This document shows, in pieces, positions 32,203 through 34,643 of a stretch of DNA of 34,643 nucleotides. The stretch's first letter is position 1, and each line of letters opens with the position of its first letter. Source of the DNA: Zoogloea sp. Its GTDB lineage: Bacteria > Pseudomonadota > Gammaproteobacteria > Burkholderiales > Rhodocyclaceae. The stretch is from assembly GCA_023150095.1 (NCBI GenBank), contig JAKLLO010000032.1, positions 1 to 34,643 of the forward strand, written 5' to 3'. The notes beneath the pieces were generated by a model. The model was not told the DNA's origin. It worked only from the letters and a program-made list of their open reading frames with translations, and made no database searches. A program made the translations under genes and the position numbers.

Positions 32203-33621
32203 TTAGCTCCCCTCCACGCTCCAGAAACCCAGCTTGCCCAGGCTTGCCGCCAGGCGCAGGCGGGTGGCGCGCCAGGTGGCCAGGGCGTTGATGCGCTGCT
32301 GGGCGGCATCGGCCATGGCGCGCTGGGCCTCCAGCAGCTCCAGGGTGCTGCCGACCCCGGCCTTGTAGCGCCCCTGGGCCACCTCCAGGGATTTGGTGGC
32401 ATAGCCGAGCAGCTTCTGGGTGCTGTCCAAAGTCTGGGTCTGGGTCTGCAGGGTCTGGTAGGCCTGCCACACCTCCAGCGCCACCTTCTGCTCCACCCCG
32501 CGCAGCTCGGCATCGGCCTGCTCGAACTCGGCACGGGCCGCCACCCCCTGGTAGTGGCGGGAGAAGCCGTCGAAGATCGGCACATTGAGCTGCACGCTGA
32601 CGCTGCGGTCGCTCTGGTCGAGGGCCGGCGTGGCGTTGTCATAGCGCCGGTCGTTGGTGGAGCGGGCGGCATTGAAGCTCACCGAGGGCAGGTAGGCCCG
32701 GTCGGCCACGGCGATGCGGGCCTTCGCCGACGCCAGCCGGGCGCGAGCCGAGGCCAGCTCCGGATGGGCCTTCTGGGCCAGTTCCAGCAGTTCGTCCACA
32801 CCCTTCACAAAGCTCGTATCGGGCAGATGGGCGTCATCGGCATCCACCTTCACCGGCCGCAGGGGCGGCTCGCCGATGCTGACCGCCAGTTGCCCCTGGG
32901 CGTTGCGGAGATTGCCCTCGGCCCGCACGCGGGCCAGGATGGCCTGGGCAAAGGCGGTCTGGGTCTGCAGCTTGGAGGTCAGATCCCCCACGCCGGCCGC
33001 GTGCCTGGCCTCGGCAGCCAGGAAACTCTGCAGGTTGATGCGCTCCACCTCCTGCGCCACCGCCAGCTCGCCCTGGGCGTTGAGCAGGCCGAAGTAGGCA
33101 TTGGCCGCATCGAGGAAGATGGTCTGGATGCTCAGGTTCTGGCTGGCGGCTGCGGCCAGCAGGGTCTGGCGGGCGCTATCCACGTTGGCCTCACGCTGGC
33201 CGAAGTCGAACAGGTTCCACGCCAGATCCAGCTGGCTGCCCCGGCTGCGGCTGTCGGAGCGGGCAGTGCTGCCGCCCTGGTCCAGGGTCTGGCCAATCCG
33301 GCTGCGCGTCAGGCTGCCGTTCAGGGTGGGCAGATAGGCGGCGCGGGCCGCCCCCAGACGCGCTGCGGCCAGGGAGGCGGTGGCCCAGGCCTGGCGCGTG
33401 CGCGGGTCCCGGCACAGGGCCCGGCGCACCACCTCCGACAGGCTGATGTCGCCGCCGGCGAAGGGCTCGGGGCAGCGCACCCCGCCGCCCAGCTCCGCAT
33501 CCAGGGGTAGCTGGCCAGGGGGCGTGAGATCAAGCAGGTCGGCCCGACTGCCCAGGGGATCGAAGGCTGCGGCCGGGCCGCACACCGCCAGCAGGGCGGC
33601 CGCTGCGAGCAGGCGCCGCAT
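32203..33621 (-). CDS. TolC-family outer-membrane export channel
   Basis: The 472-residue product has a signal peptide ('MRRLLAAAALLAVCGPAAA') and two outer-membrane efflux domains of long helices. These include 'LSEVVRRALCRDPRTRQAWATASLAAARLGAARAAYLP', 'GSQLDLAWNLFDFGQREANVDSARQTLLAAAASQ', and the repeated version 'SVQLNVPIFDGFSRHYQGVAARAEFEQADAELRGVEQKV'. TolC-type trimers form the exit duct for type I secretion and efflux. The start codon overlaps the stop of the ABC exporter by one base, so the two are one transcript and the channel probably serves that exporter. The open frame extends further upstream, but the signal peptide fixes this start. Confidence 0.9.
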   Translation of the reverse strand: MRRLLAAAALLAVCGPAAAFDPLGSRADLLDLTPPGQLPLDAELGGGVRCPEPFAGGDISLSEVVRRALCRDPRTRQAWATASLAAARLGAARAAYLPTLNGSLTRSRIGQTLDQGGSTARSDSRSRGSQLDLAWNLFDFGQREANVDSARQTLLAAAASQNLSIQTIFLDAANAYFGLLNAQGELAVAQEVERINLQSFLAAEARHAAGVGDLTSKLQTQTAFAQAILARVRAEGNLRNAQGQLAVSIGEPPLRPVKVDADDAHLPDTSFVKGVDELLELAQKAHPELASARARLASAKARIAVADRAYLPSVSFNAARSTNDRRYDNATPALDQSDRSVSVQLNVPIFDGFSRHYQGVAARAEFEQADAELRGVEQKVALEVWQAYQTLQTQTQTLDSTQKLLGYATKSLEVAQGRYKAGVGSTLELLEAQRAMADAAQQRINALATWRATRLRLAASLGKLGFWSVEGS

Positions 33622-34643
33622 CAGCCCGCCTCCGCGGTCTGGGCCGTGGCCGCCGCAGCCTGGCGCGCGACCAGCTCGCTCACCGGCATGTCCTCCACCA
33701 CCTTGCCCCCGTGCAGCATCACCACCCGTTCGGCGCTCAGGATGGTCTCGGGGCGATGGGCGATGATGATGCGAGTCAGGTCGAGGGACTGGATGGCCTG
33801 GTTCACGGCCTGCTCGCAGGCCACATCCAGGTGGCTGGTGGCTTCGTCGAGCACCAGGATGCGCGGCTGCTTGTAAAGGGCCCGGGCCAGGAACAGGCGC
33901 TGCTTCTGCCCGCCGGAGAGCACCGTGCCCATGTCCCCCACCAGGGTGTGATAGCCCATGGCCATGGCGGCGATCTCCTCGTGGATCTGGGCCAGGCGGG
34001 CGCACTCTTCGATGCGGGCCCGGTCAGGCGCCGGGTCGAAGAAGCAGATGTTGTCGGCGATGGAGCCGGCGAACAGGGTGTCGTCCTGCATCACCGTGCC
34101 GATCAGCGCCCGGGGCGCCTCGCCGCCGCTGCGGCGCAGGCTGGCCTCGCCGATCAGCACGTCGCCCTCCACCGGCGGGAAGACGCCGAGGATGAGGTTG
34201 ATGAGGGTCGTCTTGCCGCAGCCCGAGGGGCCGACGAAGGCCACCGACTGGCCCGGCGGGATCTCCAGGTCGATGCCGTCCACCACCCACGGGTCGGTCT
34301 CGGCGTAGCGGAAGCGCAGGCCCTGCAGGCGGATCGCCGGCACCGCGGCGGCGGCCTCGAGGCGCGGCGGGGCCTCGGCCTCGGGGCGGGTGAGCACGAT
34401 GTCGGCGAGGCGCTCGCCCTGCAGGCGCAGCATGCGCAGCTCGAAGAACTTCTCGACCAGCCCGGCGACGCGGCCGTCGAACTGGTCCTTGTAGGCCTTG
34501 AAGGCCATCAGCACGCCCACCGTCATCAGCCCGTCGAGGGTCTGCCTGGCCCCCAGCCACAGGATGGCGATGCCGACCAGCCCGAACAGCAGGCCGTTGA
34601 TCGACTCGAAGGCGATGAACAGGCGCTGGGTGCGCACCCCGGC
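33621..34643 (-). CDS. CvaB/RaxB-type ABC exporter, C-terminal part (cut by window end)
   Basis: About 340 residues are visible. They contain the end of the membrane domain ('FESINGLLFGLVGIAILWLGARQTLDGLMTVGVLMAFKAYKDQFDGRVAGLVEKFFELRMLRLQGERLADI', close to CvaB/RaxB-type exporters) and a full nucleotide-binding domain: Walker A GPSGCGKTT, signature LSGGQKQR, Walker B 'ILVLDEATSHLD' and the switch histidine in 'IIIAHRPE'. Exporters of this type usually begin with a C39 peptidase that removes double-glycine leaders from bacteriocins or peptides; that part would lie beyond the window. Together with the TolC-type gene it forms a type I secretion unit. The start is not in the window. Confidence 0.92.
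   Translation of the reverse strand, partial: AGVRTQRLFIAFESINGLLFGLVGIAILWLGARQTLDGLMTVGVLMAFKAYKDQFDGRVAGLVEKFFELRMLRLQGERLADIVLTRPEAEAPPRLEAAAAVPAIRLQGLRFRYAETDPWVVDGIDLEIPPGQSVAFVGPSGCGKTTLINLILGVFPPVEGDVLIGEASLRRSGGEAPRALIGTVMQDDTLFAGSIADNICFFDPAPDRARIEECARLAQIHEEIAAMAMGYHTLVGDMGTVLSGGQKQRLFLARALYKQPRILVLDEATSHLDVACEQAVNQAIQSLDLTRIIIAHRPETILSAERVVMLHGGKVVEDMPVSELVARQAAAATAQTAEAG

Noticed and set aside
32554..33510. 318-codon plus-strand frame opposite the TolC-type gene
   Set aside because: The translation is Gly/Gln/Leu-rich without known motifs; the minus strand encodes a full TolC-type protein with signal peptide.
1..34643. CRISPR array, insertion sequence or transposase
   Set aside because: No regularly spaced repeats of CRISPR size, no transposase motifs and no paired terminal repeats around any gene were seen.

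Overview
The window is about 64% GC with dense, overlapping genes. It covers most of the transfer region of a chromosomally integrated conjugative element (ICE-like) in what looks like a betaproteobacterium, plus about 5 kb of ordinary chromosome on the right. The taxonomic guess is an inference from codon usage and protein character. The junction lies somewhere in the AT-richer, gene-free stretch between about 28.8 and 29.4 kb, just before xthA. No integrase, second att site, partition or replication genes are visible, so integration is inferred from the gene content and the abrupt change to housekeeping genes.

Layout. (1) Positions 1-572 hold no convincing gene but do hold candidate control DNA for the next operon. 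(2) Positions 573-1582 encode a FlhD-like and a FlhC-like protein with overlapping stop and start codons. This is the architecture of the SetDC/AcaDC/BisDC master activators of conjugative elements. (3) Positions 1663-5928 hold a MOBH-type TraI_2 relaxase-family protein with degenerate HD residues, an SXT/TOL-type TraD coupling ATPase and a DUF4400-type membrane protein. (4) Positions 6029-7780 hold a divergent pair of uncharacterised genes separated by a paired palindrome. (5) Positions 7964-28560 hold an almost gap-free F-type (MPF-F) type IV secretion block: lytic transglycosylase, OmpA-like lipoprotein, TraA pilin, TraL, TraE, TraK, TraB, DsbC, TraV, TraC, TrbI, TraF/TrhF signal peptidase, an unknown exported protein, TraW, TraU, TrbC, TraN, a second unknown exported protein, TraF, TraH and TraG. 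(6) A small membrane protein gene on the opposite strand overlaps the traG stop codon tail to tail and is a positional candidate for entry exclusion. (7) The chromosomal flank has xthA, a CRP-family regulator with a near-perfect operator in front of a DUF2892 gene, a DUF481 outer-membrane protein, and a convergent type I secretion pair (TolC-like protein and CvaB/RaxB-type ABC exporter, cut by the window edge).

How it works together. The FlhDC-like pair probably switches on the transfer genes. TraI/TraD process the DNA and deliver it to the channel. TraV/K/B form the envelope-spanning core, with TraC/L/E/G/A and TrbI/TrbC/TraW/U/F/H/N building the pilus and stabilising mating pairs. DsbC and the CxxC-bearing TraF would fold the cysteine-rich TraN, TraU and TraH.

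The parts least explained by known F-type systems are the two small exported proteins inside the operon (17928-18332 and 23046-23423), the 368-residue reverse-strand gene, the reverse-strand gene locked to traG, and several inverted or direct repeats in the control regions.
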